A program made the position numbers and the translations under genes. This document shows, one piece after another, positions 16,701-25,737 of a stretch of 64,000 nt of DNA (within the stretch, counting starts at the first letter, position 1; every line of letters starts with the position of its first letter). Source of the DNA: an uncultured Paracoccaceae bacterium (GTDB lineage Bacteria > Pseudomonadota > Alphaproteobacteria > Rhodobacterales > Rhodobacteraceae). The notes beneath the pieces were generated by a model. It worked only from the letters and a program-made list of their open reading frames with translations. It was not told where the DNA came from and did no database searches. The stretch is taken from assembly GCA_947493335.1 (NCBI GenBank), contig CANLQO010000001.1, forward strand, positions 434,001 through 498,000, written 5' to 3'.

Positions 16701-19700
16701 TCAAGCCATTTCGGCCAGCAATTGCGCGTTGCCGCCTGCGGCGGTCGTGTCAATGCAGATATGCCGTTCGTGCAGCACATGGGCCGCGTCGGGTCGGGCG
16801 GTGATCAGCGCGGTGATCGGACCCGCGCGCCGGGTCAGTGCTTTGGCATAGGCCGCGCCGGTTTCCGTGTCGCCCCACCAGATGGCGGCTGCAATTGGCA
16901 GATTTTCCAGCGCATCCGGCGACACCTGACCGGTGGCGGTGACCGCGGTGCCGCCGAGCTCTGCCACGGCCTGTGCTTGTTGTGCGGCTGTGTCCGGGCC
17001 GGGGCCAAGGCACAGGACCGGGCCGCGCGGCATGGCGTGCAGACGGTTGGATTCGCCCGTCGGGCCGGGCAGATCGCGCACCGGTTGTGGTGGTGGCGGT
17101 GTCGCCGTAGTCAGGCGCGCCGTGAGGGCCGTCATGTCCTCTGGCTGGGCAAAGTCATCTGCAGCACTTGCGGGCACTGGCGCAGAAAAACGGGGCAGAT
17201 AATGCGGCCCACCCGCCTTGGGGCCGGTGCCGGAAAGTCCCTCACCGCCAAAGGGTTGACTGCCGACAATTGCGCCGATCTGGTCGCGGTTCACGTAAAG
17301 ATTGCCTGCGTTGATCCGGTTAGTGATCGTCTCGACCCGGTCGTCAATCCGGGTGTGCAAGCCGAAGGTCAGACCGTAGCCGGTGGCGTTGATCGCCCCA
17401 ATGACATCGTCCAGTTCGGAGGCCTTGAACGTGGCCACATGCAGCACCGGGCCGAAGATTTCGCGCGTCATCTGGGCGATGCCATCGACGCGGATCACTG
17501 TGGGGGCGACAAAATGGCCAGAGGCCGGGGCAGGCGTTTCATGCAGCACCCGCCCTTCGGCACGCGCCTGTGCGATGTGGTCATCAATGGTCTTGCGGGC
17601 GGCGGTGTCGATGACGGGGCCGACATCGGTCGAAAGTGCCCAAGGGTCGCCGAGCGTGAGCGCATCCATGCCGCCATAAAGCATCTTCAAGAGCTTCGGC
17701 GCAACGTCCTCTTGCACGTAAAGACACCGCAGGGCAGAGCAGCGCTGCCCGGCGGATCGGAAAGAGGCCAGCAGGATATCGCGCACGGCATGTTCCGGCA
17801 GTGCCGTGCTGTCGACAATCATCGCGTTCAGCCCACCGGTTTCGGCGATCAGCGGCGTGCCGGGGGCGCAATGGGTGGCCATGTTGGCCGCGATCTTTTG
17901 GGCCGTTGCGGTGGAGCCGGTGAAGGCCACACCGTTGATCCGCGCATCTCCGGTCAATGCCGCGCCCACGCTGCCGTCGCCGGGCAACAGTTGCAGGGCC
18001 CGAACGGGCACGCCCGATTGATGCAGCAGCTTCACGGCAAAATGTGCAATCAGCGGGGTTTGTTCGGCTGGTTTGGCCAGCACCGCATTGCCTGCGGCCA
18101 AGGCGGCGGCAATCTGGCCAGTGAAGATGGCCAGCGGGAAATTCCAGGGGCTGATGCAAGTCCAGATGCCGCGCGGGGTGGCGTTCTGGTCAATCTGGGC
18201 GGCGTAGTAGCGCAGGAAGTCCACCGCCTCCCGCAGCTCTGCCACCGCATCGGGGAGGGCCTTTCCAGCCTCTCGCGCGAGAATGGCAAAGATTTCACCG
18301 GCGTTGGCCTCATAGGCATCGGCGGCAGCGTTGAGCGCGGCCGCACGGGCACCTGCCGGGGCCTTCCAGACCTGCGCATCGTCCAGCGCGGCGGCGATAT
18401 CTTCGGGCGCGGCCGGGGTCACGTGACCGACGGTATCGCCGGGATGGGCGGGGTTTGTCACGGGGTGTGGGGGCACGTGCCTCCGGCGGGCATATTTCTC
18501 TTCGGAAGAAAGCAAGGGCGCGGCCTGCCAAACGGTCGCGCGGTGCTGGCCGCGATCTTGTTCGATTTGCGCAAGCGTGGGCGCATGTGTGAGGTCAAAA
18601 CCGGACGAATTCGGGCGCTCCGGTTGGAAAAGGTCAAGCGGTTTGGTGAGGGCCGGTAGAACGCCTGCCTCGGCAAAGGGGTCGGCGGCAACCGTTGCAG
18701 CAGGCACATCTTCGTCCACGATCTGGTTCACAAAGGAAGAGTTGGCCCCGTTTTCAAGCAAGCGGCGCACAAGGTAGGCAAGCAGGTCTTCATGTGCGCC
18801 GACGGGGGCGTAGATGCGGCAATGGGTGCCGTTGGATTGCAGCACGCGTGTGTGCAGGACCTCGCCCATCCCGTGCAACCGTTGGAACTCAAAATCGGCG
18901 GGCGTGCGGCCCATGGTGTCGGCCAGATCAAGGATGGCGGCGACAGTATGCGCGTTATGGGTGGCAAATTGCGGATAGATGCGGTCGGTCAGTTCCAAAA
19001 GCTTGCGCGCATTGGCGATGTAGCTGATGTCGGTATGGCTTTTGGCGGTGAAGACTGGGAAATCGGGCAGGCCTTGCACCTGCGCGCGTTTGATTTCGGC
19101 ATCCCAATAGGCGCCTTTGACCAGTCGGATCATGATCTTGCGGTCGTGGCGCAGAGCCATGTCGTGCAGCGCATCAATGGTCAACCCGCAGCGCTTGCCA
19201 TAGGCCTGCACCACAACCCCGAAACCGTCCCACCCGGCAAGTGCAGGTTCGGACAAAACCGCCTCGATCACGTCGAGCGAAAGCGCCAGCCTGTCCGCCT
19301 CTTCCGCGTCAATGTTAAAACCCATGCCCGCCGATTTCGCGAGGACCGCAAGCGACCGCACACGTGGGACAAGCTCGGTCATCACCCGGTCGGTCTGGGC
19401 AACCTCATAGCGCGGATGCAGAGCCGAAAGCTTGACTGAAATGCCCGGGTTTTCGGCAACCGTGTCATGCCGACAGTGTTCCGCGATTGCAGAGATCGCG
19501 CGGGAGTAAGCAAGGTGGTATTGCTTGGCGTCCGCTTCGGTGCGCGCAGCTTCGCCCAACATGTCGTAGCTGTAGGTGAACCCCTTTGCCTGCATCCCAT
19601 CGGCACGTTTCATTGCCTTGGTTATGGTTTCGCCCAGCACAAACTGGCGGCCCATTTCGCGCATTGCGCGGGCAACAGCGGTGCGGATCACAGGCTCGCC

Positions 19701-20156
19701 CAGGCGTTTGACAGCCGCCCGCAGGCTGCCGGTGATACCGGGCTTTTCATCGTCCAGTACACGTCCCGTCAGCATCAGCGCCCAGGTTGAGGCATTGACC
19801 AAGGACGACGCGGAATGCCCCAGATGCTTGCCCCAGTCAGAGGGGGCGATCTTGTCCTCAATCAGATCATCCATCGTGTCAGCGTCAGGCACGCGCAAGA
19901 GCGCCTCTGCCAGACACATCAGCGCCACCCCTTCGTCGGTGGACAGGCCGTATTCGGCCAGAAAGACCTCCATCAAGCCGGGGTCAGAGGTTTCGCGGAT
20001 CTGGTGTACCAGTTCGGTGGCGGCGGTGTGTATCCGGGCGCGGTCGATGTCTGACAGCATCGCCTGCGCGACTAGCGCGTCGACCACCTCTTTTTCGGGC
20101 GCATACATTGCGGCGTCGATCTGCGCACGCAGGGTGTTCTGGCTATCACGGGGCAT
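16701..20156 (-). CDS. putA: Bifunctional proline dehydrogenase / L-glutamate gamma-semialdehyde dehydrogenase PutA, 1151 aa
   Basis: PutA oxidises proline to glutamate in two steps. An N-terminal helical arm is followed by the FAD-dependent proline dehydrogenase barrel (to about residue 490) and an NAD-dependent aldehyde dehydrogenase domain with C806 (AGQRCSALR). The C-terminal extension is rich in Ala/Pro. It lacks the ribbon-helix-helix DNA-binding domain of the E. coli protein, which fits the separate regulator encoded divergently. The ATG at 20156 has AAAGGAG upstream. Odd: residues about 549-559 in the interdomain linker (SSEEKYARRR) are encoded by a copy of the interspersed repeat, in frame. 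Confidence 0.96.
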   Translation of the reverse strand: MPRDSQNTLRAQIDAAMYAPEKEVVDALVAQAMLSDIDRARIHTAATELVHQIRETSDPGLMEVFLAEYGLSTDEGVALMCLAEALLRVPDADTMDDLIEDKIAPSDWGKHLGHSASSLVNASTWALMLTGRVLDDEKPGITGSLRAAVKRLGEPVIRTAVARAMREMGRQFVLGETITKAMKRADGMQAKGFTYSYDMLGEAARTEADAKQYHLAYSRAISAIAEHCRHDTVAENPGISVKLSALHPRYEVAQTDRVMTELVPRVRSLAVLAKSAGMGFNIDAEEADRLALSLDVIEAVLSEPALAGWDGFGVVVQAYGKRCGLTIDALHDMALRHDRKIMIRLVKGAYWDAEIKRAQVQGLPDFPVFTAKSHTDISYIANARKLLELTDRIYPQFATHNAHTVAAILDLADTMGRTPADFEFQRLHGMGEVLHTRVLQSNGTHCRIYAPVGAHEDLLAYLVRRLLENGANSSFVNQIVDEDVPAATVAADPFAEAGVLPALTKPLDLFQPERPNSSGFDLTHAPTLAQIEQDRGQHRATVWQAAPLLSSEEKYARRRHVPPHPVTNPAHPGDTVGHVTPAAPEDIAAALDDAQVWKAPAGARAAALNAAADAYEANAGEIFAILAREAGKALPDAVAELREAVDFLRYYAAQIDQNATPRGIWTCISPWNFPLAIFTGQIAAALAAGNAVLAKPAEQTPLIAHFAVKLLHQSGVPVRALQLLPGDGSVGAALTGDARINGVAFTGSTATAQKIAANMATHCAPGTPLIAETGGLNAMIVDSTALPEHAVRDILLASFRSAGQRCSALRCLYVQEDVAPKLLKMLYGGMDALTLGDPWALSTDVGPVIDTAARKTIDDHIAQARAEGRVLHETPAPASGHFVAPTVIRVDGIAQMTREIFGPVLHVATFKASELDDVIGAINATGYGLTFGLHTRIDDRVETITNRINAGNLYVNRDQIGAIVGSQPFGGEGLSGTGPKAGGPHYLPRFSAPVPASAADDFAQPEDMTALTARLTTATPPPPQPVRDLPGPTGESNRLHAMPRGPVLCLGPGPDTAAQQAQAVAELGGTAVTATGQVSPDALENLPIAAAIWWGDTETGAAYAKALTRRAGPITALITARPDAAHVLHERHICIDTTAAGGNAQLLAEMA
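18480..18512 (-). repeat. Interspersed repeat copy 3, in frame inside putA
   Basis: The core CCTCCGGCGGGCATATTT (18480-18497) plus the CTCTTCGGAAGAAAG tail matches copies 1 and 2 almost base for base, but here it lies within the putA reading frame between the two enzyme domains. Confidence 0.8.
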
Positions 20157-20171
20157 GGCGACTCCTTTATC

Positions 20172-20186
20172 ACTGACAAGGTCAGT
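20172..20186. promoter_or_regulatory. Palindromic operator candidate in the putA/putR gap
   Basis: ACTGAC-AAG-GTCAGT is a perfect 6-3-6 inverted repeat 16 bases upstream of the putA ATG. Its place between putA and an Lrp-type regulator makes it a likely PutR site or part of one. Confidence 0.5.
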
Positions 20187-20263
20187 ATATGCGCTTGCTT
20201 CAGGCCATTCCGACCCGTATTTCCATGAAGACACGCCAAATGCACTGAAGTTAGGACCAAACC

Positions 20264-20755
20264 ATGCCCGAAAAGACTGATGCGCTTGATGCATTTGACC
20301 GAAAGATTCTGGATGTTCTGGCCGTTGATGGCCGAATTTCTGTCACCGCGCTGGCGCAAAGGATCGGCTTGTCCAAATCGCCAACGCAAGCGCGGCTGCG
20401 GCGGTTAGAGGAAAGCGGCGTGATCCGGGGCTATCGCGCGCTGTTTGACGCGATCCGGCTGGGACGGGACCACGTCGCCTTTGTCGAGGTCAAGCTGAGC
20501 GACACCCGAGAGGCGGCGCTGGCCCAGTTCAACAAGGCGGTGATGAAGATCCCCGAGATTGAGCAATGTCATTTGATTGCAGGCGCCTTCGACTATCTGA
20601 TGAAGGTGCGCACGACCGGCATGACCGGCTATCGCGCTGTTCTGGCAGACAAAATCTCGACCTTGCCGCATGTCTCACACACCTCGACCTACATGGCGAT
20701 GCAAGCAGTCAAGGAGGAAGGGCTGACACCGGTGGCACCAACTGGCGGGTCCTGA
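20264..20755 (+). CDS. putR: Lrp/AsnC-family regulator, PutR-like, 163 aa
   Basis: N-terminal winged HTH (FDRKILDVLAVDGRISVTAL ... SKSPTQARLRRLEESGVI) and a C-terminal RAM effector-binding domain (FVEVKLSD ... GAFDYLMKVRTT). Divergence from a putA lacking its own repressor domain is the classical alphaproteobacterial arrangement in which PutR activates putA when proline is present. The regulatory role is inferred from family and position. Confidence 0.88.
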   Translation: MPEKTDALDAFDRKILDVLAVDGRISVTALAQRIGLSKSPTQARLRRLEESGVIRGYRALFDAIRLGRDHVAFVEVKLSDTREAALAQFNKAVMKIPEIEQCHLIAGAFDYLMKVRTTGMTGYRAVLADKISTLPHVSHTSTYMAMQAVKEEGLTPVAPTGGS

Positions 20756-20791
20756 CTTGACGGCAGGCTGACGCGGGACAGATGATACGGC

Positions 20792-21331
20792 ATGAAAGCC
20801 CTTGTCCTGACCTGTCTGATGGCATTGCCCGGCGTGGCATTTGCCTGCCCCGAAGCGCCCGACCACAGTGCCAAGCTGGGTGAGATCGTCGCGGCCCTTA
20901 AGGTGTCGCGCGGATCGGGCGAGGCGCGGGTACTCAGCGATCAGCTTTGGACGCTTTGGACCGATGCGCCAGACGAAAAGGCGCAACGGCTTTTGGACAT
21001 GGGGATGCAACAGCTTGCCGGGGGGCTTTATGCCCGCTCTTTTGAGACGCTGAATCAGTTGGTGGATTACTGTCCCGACTATGCCGAGGGTTACAATCAA
21101 CGTGCTTTTGCCAGCTACTTGCAACGGGATTTCGCGGCAGCCCTTGTTGATCTGGACCGGGCCCTTGAAATCACGCCGAACCACGTGGCGGCGATGGCAG
21201 GCCGCGGGCTGACGCTGCTGGGGCTGGGCCGCAGCGAAGAGGCGCAGGAACAGCTTAAGGCGGCCGTCGCACTAAACCCCTGGCTGAATGAGCGAGCGCT
21301 GATCACCGAGGATCCGGGGACGGATATTTGA
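20792..21331 (+). CDS. Secreted TPR-repeat protein, 179 aa
   Basis: An N-terminal signal peptide (MKALVLTCLMALPGVAFAC) is followed by tetratricopeptide-like helices: ARSFETLNQLVDYCPDYAEGY, then AALVDLDRALEITPNHVAAM and EEAQEQLKAAVALNPWL. The protein is likely periplasmic and mediates protein contacts. The Cys after AFA could alternatively suggest a lipoprotein, but the box is poor. Function beyond the fold is unknown. It ends about 110 bases before tRNA-Leu. Confidence 0.8.
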   Translation: MKALVLTCLMALPGVAFACPEAPDHSAKLGEIVAALKVSRGSGEARVLSDQLWTLWTDAPDEKAQRLLDMGMQQLAGGLYARSFETLNQLVDYCPDYAEGYNQRAFASYLQRDFAAALVDLDRALEITPNHVAAMAGRGLTLLGLGRSEEAQEQLKAAVALNPWLNERALITEDPGTDI

Positions 21332-21441
21332 GGGCAAAGCGCCCGACGGTTTCGCCAGGTGACACCGGCGCCATCACCAACATTCCTGACCCGCAATAGC
21401 CGGTTGCGCTGACGCAGACCTGTGCATAGGAATACCCGCGT

Positions 21442-21527
21442 GCCCCCGTGGTGGAATGGTAGACATCGGAGACTTAAAATCTCTTGGGCGAAAGCCCGTG
21501 CCGGTTCGAGTCCGGCCGGGGGCACCA
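21442..21527 (+). tRNA. tRNA-Leu (anticodon UAA)
   Basis: The cloverleaf is complete: acceptor GCCCCCG/CGGGGGC, anticodon stem GGAGA/TCTCT with loop CTTAAAA (TAA at 21475-21477), a long variable arm (TGGGCGAAAGCCCG), T-arm GGTTCGAGTCC and encoded CCA. A TTGCGC box 17 nt upstream of TAGGAA (21404-21432) is a possible but weak promoter. Confidence 0.97.
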
Positions 21528-21534
21528 CCTGTTG

Positions 21535-22353
21535 CTAGCCGTCGATCGCGCCTGCGGCATAGGCGATGGCGCGTTGGTAATTGCCGCTGTCATTCCAGGC
21601 CGAAAGGACGCCGAAGTTGCTGGTGCCTTGGCCAAAGGGTTGTCCCGCCCGCCAGCCGTTGGCGCGTAGCATATTGGCGGCAGATGCAAGTGCATCCACA
21701 GCATTGTAAGGGTCGGCCCGACCGTCGCCGGTGGCATCCACGCCAAACCGCGCCCAGTTGCCGGCCAGGAACTGCATGTGCCCCAGCTCGCCCGAGGGGC
21801 CGCCACGGGTGTTAGCCGTGATCACGCCGCGGTCGACAAGCTGCATCGCGGCGATGGCGTGCGGTTCAAACCGGGGATGGCGGCGGCAATAGGATGCCAA
21901 CGTGACAGCCGAACCGACAACGGGTGAATTGCCCAGATAACCGCCCCAGCTTGTTTCAAGCCCCCAGATTGTCACCAGGATTGACCCAGGCACACCGAAC
22001 TGGCGCTCCAGCGCGTCAAAGACATTCTGGTTCTGGGTCATCTTGCGGCGGGCCTGCTGCACAAAGGCGTTTGCGGTCGATTGGGTCCGCTTGGCCAGAA
22101 ACTCTGCCGGGTCGCCATAGCTGACGCCGGTCTGGGACGAGGGGCGCGATTCAAATCGCCAGGTGATGTCCGACAGCCCGGCCGTGGACAGCGCCTGCAT
22201 TCCGGCGCCGCCAACGCCTGCGTTTGCGGCGTCCTGCGCGAGGGCATTTTTGTAGGCGCCAAAGCTGCCTTTGTCGGTGATGCACCCGGCGGCATGGGCC
22301 ATTGGCGCCGTCAGCAGGATCAAAGCGGAAACGAGGGAAATCTTGGAACGCAT
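21535..22353 (-). CDS. Lytic murein transglycosylase, MltB family, 272 aa
   Basis: A Sec signal peptide (about residues 1-22, ending APMAHA) is followed by an SLT-fold MltB-type domain with catalytic E133 in [10 protein letters not shown], and the conserved [13 protein letters not shown] and [23 protein letters not shown] blocks. It cleaves the MurNAc-GlcNAc bond of peptidoglycan, giving anhydro ends, in the periplasm. No peptidoglycan-binding domain is attached; the length suits the short alphaproteobacterial forms. The stop lies a few bases from tRNA-Leu on the opposite strand. Confidence 0.9.
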   Translation of the reverse strand: MRSKISLVSALILLTAPMAHAAGCITDKGSFGAYKNALAQDAANAGVGGAGMQALSTAGLSDITWRFESRPSSQTGVSYGDPAEFLAKRTQSTANAFVQQARRKMTQNQNVFDALERQFGVPGSILVTIWGLETSWGGYLGNSPVVGSAVTLASYCRRHPRFEPHAIAAMQLVDRGVITANTRGGPSGELGHMQFLAGNWARFGVDATGDGRADPYNAVDALASAANMLRANGWRAGQPFGQGTSNFGVLSAWNDSGNYQRAIAYAAGAIDG

Positions 22354-22490
22354 GGGGTCAGTCTCACGGGTTGGAAATTTGATCCGGACCCTAGCACGTA
22401 TTGAGCGCTATCCAATATCAACCCTGTTTAGGGTTGCGACCGAAAGCAAACCCGCCACCGGGAGGCGGATTTGATCCTTTGAGCAAAGCG

Positions 22491-24197
22491 TCAGCTACGC
22501 GTACCGGCGAAGCGCGCGGCCCAATCTTCGCGTTGGTCATCTGTGATCTTCGAGAACAGGTTCTCGGGCACCGTGAATGCGTGGCCGGGTTTGAGAAGGT
22601 TCAGCGCGGCACCCACATCATCGGGCCAGACCTCATCGGTGCCCATCGCATCCAGCATGGTCCGCGCCATGGTCGGGATAAAGGGGGCGGACAGGACGCC
22701 ATAAAGCTGGATCAGGTTAAGCCCAAGGCGGACTTGCCCGGCCGCTTTTGCCTCATCTTCCTTGATGGTGGACCATGGTGCTTCGGCCTGCAGGTATTCG
22801 TTGCCTGCGACCCAGATGGCGCGCAGGCTGGCGGCGGCCTTGCGCACCTCAATGGCGTCCATATGCGCCTGATAGGCCGCGACTTTGTCCGTCAGATCCG
22901 CGATCAGCGCCTCTTCGGCTGGGCCATAGGTGCCGTCCGGCACGGCCTCTGAAAATTTTGAACGGCAGAACTTTGTGATGCGGCTGACAAAGTTGCCCAG
23001 CACGTCGGCAAGGTCTTTGTTGACGTCGGTCTGAAACGCCTCCCACGTGAATTCCGCATCCGAGCTTTCGGGGGCATGGGACAAGAGCCACCAGCGCCAG
23101 ACGTCGGCGGGCAGGATGTCAAGCGCCTGATCCTGAAATACGCCGCGCCCGCGCGAGGTGCTGAACTGGCCACCGTCGTAGTTGAGGTAGTTGAAGGATT
23201 TGATGTAATCCACCAGCTTCCAGTTCTGATCCGCGCCCATGATCGTGGCCGGAAAGCTCAGCGTGTGAAAGGGGACGTTATCCTTGCCCATGAACTGAGT
23301 GTAAGTCACGTCATCGGCCCCTTGATCGGTGCGCCACCAGCTTTGCCAATTGGTCCCCTTGCCCGCGTCTTCCCATTCCTGCGCGCAGGCGATGTATTCG
23401 ATCGGCGCGTCAAACCAGACGTAAAAGACCTTGCCTTCCATGCCAGGCCAATCGGCGGTGCCATCCTTGACCGGCACGCCCCAGTCCAGATCGCGGGTGA
23501 TGCCGCGGTCTTGCAATCCGTCGCCGTCATTCAGCCATTTGTTGGCGATAGAGGTGGTGAGGATCGGCCAATCGGTTTTGGTGTTGATCCAGTCCTGCAG
23601 TTTGCCGCGCAGGTCGGATTGCCGCAGGTAAAGATGCTTGGTCTCGCGCACCTCCAGATCGGTCGCGCCCGAAATCGTCGAATGCGGCTCAATCAGGTCG
23701 GTTGGGTCCAGCTGCTTTGTGCAATTGTCGCATTGGTCGCCGCGCGCACTGTCAAAACCGCAATTGGGACAGGTGCCTTCAATATAGCGGTCGGGCAGAA
23801 AGCGGCCGTCGGTGACGGAATAGACCTGCTCTTCGGTGACTTCGCGGATCAGCCCAACCTCATTCAAGCGTCCGGCAAAGGCCTGTGTCAGCGCGTGGTT
23901 CTGGGGTGAGGAGGAGCGGCCAAAGTGATCAAACGACAGACCGAAGCCCTTGGCGATCTCGGCCTGCACGTCGTGCATTTCAGCGCAATAGTCTGCCACG
24001 GGCTTACCTGCCTTGGCGGCGGCAAGCTCTGCAGGCGTGCCATGTTCATCGGTGGCGCAGAGAAACAGCACCTCGTGCCCACGAGCGCGCAGGTAGCGGG
24101 CATATAGATCGGCGGGCAACTGACTGCCGATCAGATTACCAAGATGTTTGATCCCGTTGATGTAAGGGATCGCCGAAGTGATGAGGTGCCGGGCCAT
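22491..24197 (-). CDS. metG: Methionyl-tRNA synthetase, 568 aa
   Basis: Class I synthetase charging initiator and elongator tRNA-Met. The HIGH-type motif is HLGNLIGS (18-25). The zinc knuckle [17 protein letters not shown] shows the four-cysteine form, and the KMSKS loop is replaced by [10 protein letters not shown], which I know from roseobacters. An anticodon-binding domain follows; there is no C-terminal tRNA-binding EMAP domain. The gene diverges from the RTX pair. Confidence 0.97.
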   Translation of the reverse strand: MARHLITSAIPYINGIKHLGNLIGSQLPADLYARYLRARGHEVLFLCATDEHGTPAELAAAKAGKPVADYCAEMHDVQAEIAKGFGLSFDHFGRSSSPQNHALTQAFAGRLNEVGLIREVTEEQVYSVTDGRFLPDRYIEGTCPNCGFDSARGDQCDNCTKQLDPTDLIEPHSTISGATDLEVRETKHLYLRQSDLRGKLQDWINTKTDWPILTTSIANKWLNDGDGLQDRGITRDLDWGVPVKDGTADWPGMEGKVFYVWFDAPIEYIACAQEWEDAGKGTNWQSWWRTDQGADDVTYTQFMGKDNVPFHTLSFPATIMGADQNWKLVDYIKSFNYLNYDGGQFSTSRGRGVFQDQALDILPADVWRWWLLSHAPESSDAEFTWEAFQTDVNKDLADVLGNFVSRITKFCRSKFSEAVPDGTYGPAEEALIADLTDKVAAYQAHMDAIEVRKAAASLRAIWVAGNEYLQAEAPWSTIKEDEAKAAGQVRLGLNLIQLYGVLSAPFIPTMARTMLDAMGTDEVWPDDVGAALNLLKPGHAFTVPENLFSKITDDQREDWAARFAGTRS

Positions 24198-24268
24198 GGG
24201 GTGTCCTTTGAACTTGGCGCGGTTTTAGCGAGGTCATGAGGCGGATGCCAGTGTTGCAAATGCGCATG

Positions 24269-24313
24269 GGAAACAATGTGTTTCCAAATCAGCGATAGCA
24301 ACCCACACGTGTG
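24269..24313. promoter_or_regulatory. Two palindromes upstream of the RTX gene
   Basis: GGAAAC-N5-GTTTCC (24269-24285) and the perfect 10-bp palindrome CACACGTGTG (24304-24313) lie in the metG/RTX divergent gap, 43 bases or more before the RTX ATG. They look like regulator-binding sites; the regulator is unknown. Confidence 0.4.
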
Positions 24314-24355
24314 CAGCGTTAGGTATCAGGCGGGGGCCTTTTAAGGCATGTATTG

Positions 24356-25720
24356 ATGGCTGTTATTGTCCCCGTTTCCGGAACCGAAACCATTATGCCC
24401 GACGCGGGCGATACCGTCTCGGTCAAGGCGGGGGTTGTGATCCAGACCGATCTTGCGCCCGCTTTCTTTGGCCTTAATGACAATCTGATCTTGCGTCACA
24501 GCGGACATCTTGGCGCGACGGGGTCGGATGCCTTTCTGCTTTTTGGGGCCAACTATGACATGTGGATCCGTGACACCGGTACTGTCAGCGGGTTTCACGG
24601 TGTCGCCATTCAGGGTGGGTCTGGCCGGTTCATCAATGATGGCGAAATCCAGGGCGAAAACTACGGCATGTTCCTCAATGGCGCGACCAATGCCGAGATT
24701 TGGAACCGCGCCGATATCTTTGGCGGTGCAATCGGTATGGTGATTGCGCAGGCCACCAGCGACAGTGTGATCCGCAACTACGGAACAATTGCATCAACGG
24801 GCCCAGATGGCGCAGGCCTGACAGCCAGCGCTGACGTCAGCAATGTCCAGATTATCAACGCTGGCACCATTCGTGGCGACTTTTTCGGGGTCTCCTTGCA
24901 AGGTGATGGCGCAAGCTTGTCCAATGCGGGCCTGATCGACGGTGGCGTTATGATGGGCGGGGTTTTTGGCCTGACATTGGTCAATCGCGGTGACATCACC
25001 GCATCGCCGGGTGGAACAACGTCTGTGTGGACACTGGCTGCGACCGAGGCGGATGTCATCAAGAACTTTGGCACACTCGTGGGCAATGTGAGCCTTCTTG
25101 GGGGGGACGACTATCTGCTCAACGGTCCCGGCGCTGTCATCGTTGGAGAGGTCGACATGGGCGCGGGCAATGACACCGTGTATCAGCGCGGCGGTATCAG
25201 CGACACGGTGTTTCTGGGCGAAGGGCAGGACATTTATAACGGGGTCTTCGGCGGGCGCGCGCTGGTGGCGGGCGAAGAGGGCGACGACCGGATCATTGGC
25301 GGCGTGGGCGATGACGGGCTGGATGGCGGCAGTGGCAATGATGCCATCAGAGGCAATGCAGGTGCCGACAACATCGCAGGACGCGCCGGGCGTGATGTGA
25401 TGTGGGGAGGTGCCGATGCCGACACCTTCTTTTACTACGATTATGCCGACAGCGAGATGGGGTTTGAGGCCGACGTCATCCGTGATTTTGAAAGCGGCGT
25501 CGATCACATTCATCTGGCCTATTTGCTTGGCGATCCGCTGGATTTCAACGGCACGGCAGGCTTTACCGGCGGCGGTCAGGGGTCGATCCGCTACAATGAA
25601 CGCGGCGCGGGTGGCGTGGATTTGCGGATCGATCTGGACGGTAACCAAACGGCGGACATGCGCATTGTCATCCTGGGCAGTGACAGCCTGACCGTTGATG
25701 ATTTCATTATGGTCATCTGA
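24356..25720 (+). CDS. Secreted beta-solenoid / RTX calcium-binding protein 1, 454 aa
   Basis: The N-terminal about 250 residues consist of degenerate repeats with N-x-G-x-I cores (for example VIRNYGTIAST, IINAGTIRGD, LVNRGDITAS), suggesting a right-handed beta-solenoid. RTX nonapeptides follow (GEEGDDRIIGG, GVGDDGLDGG, GSGNDAIRGN), then an M10-type serralysin C-terminal region (DVIRDFESGVDHIHL). There is no N-terminal signal peptide, as expected for a type I secretion substrate with a C-terminal signal. The ATG at 24356 follows AAGG; a TTG one codon earlier is less likely. No type I transporter lies in the window. Confidence 0.8.
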   Translation: MAVIVPVSGTETIMPDAGDTVSVKAGVVIQTDLAPAFFGLNDNLILRHSGHLGATGSDAFLLFGANYDMWIRDTGTVSGFHGVAIQGGSGRFINDGEIQGENYGMFLNGATNAEIWNRADIFGGAIGMVIAQATSDSVIRNYGTIASTGPDGAGLTASADVSNVQIINAGTIRGDFFGVSLQGDGASLSNAGLIDGGVMMGGVFGLTLVNRGDITASPGGTTSVWTLAATEADVIKNFGTLVGNVSLLGGDDYLLNGPGAVIVGEVDMGAGNDTVYQRGGISDTVFLGEGQDIYNGVFGGRALVAGEEGDDRIIGGVGDDGLDGGSGNDAIRGNAGADNIAGRAGRDVMWGGADADTFFYYDYADSEMGFEADVIRDFESGVDHIHLAYLLGDPLDFNGTAGFTGGGQGSIRYNERGAGGVDLRIDLDGNQTADMRIVILGSDSLTVDDFIMVI

Positions 25721-25737
25721 GTTAAAGGGCTGAATTT

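Noticed and set aside
18480-18512. Frameshift or pseudogene in putA caused by the repeat copy
   Set aside because: The element keeps the reading frame and both enzyme domains are intact.
16563-18659. Long open frame of almost 700 codons on the plus strand
   Set aside because: It lies antisense to putA, has no recognisable product or ribosome site, and is explained by the GC-rich codon pattern of putA.
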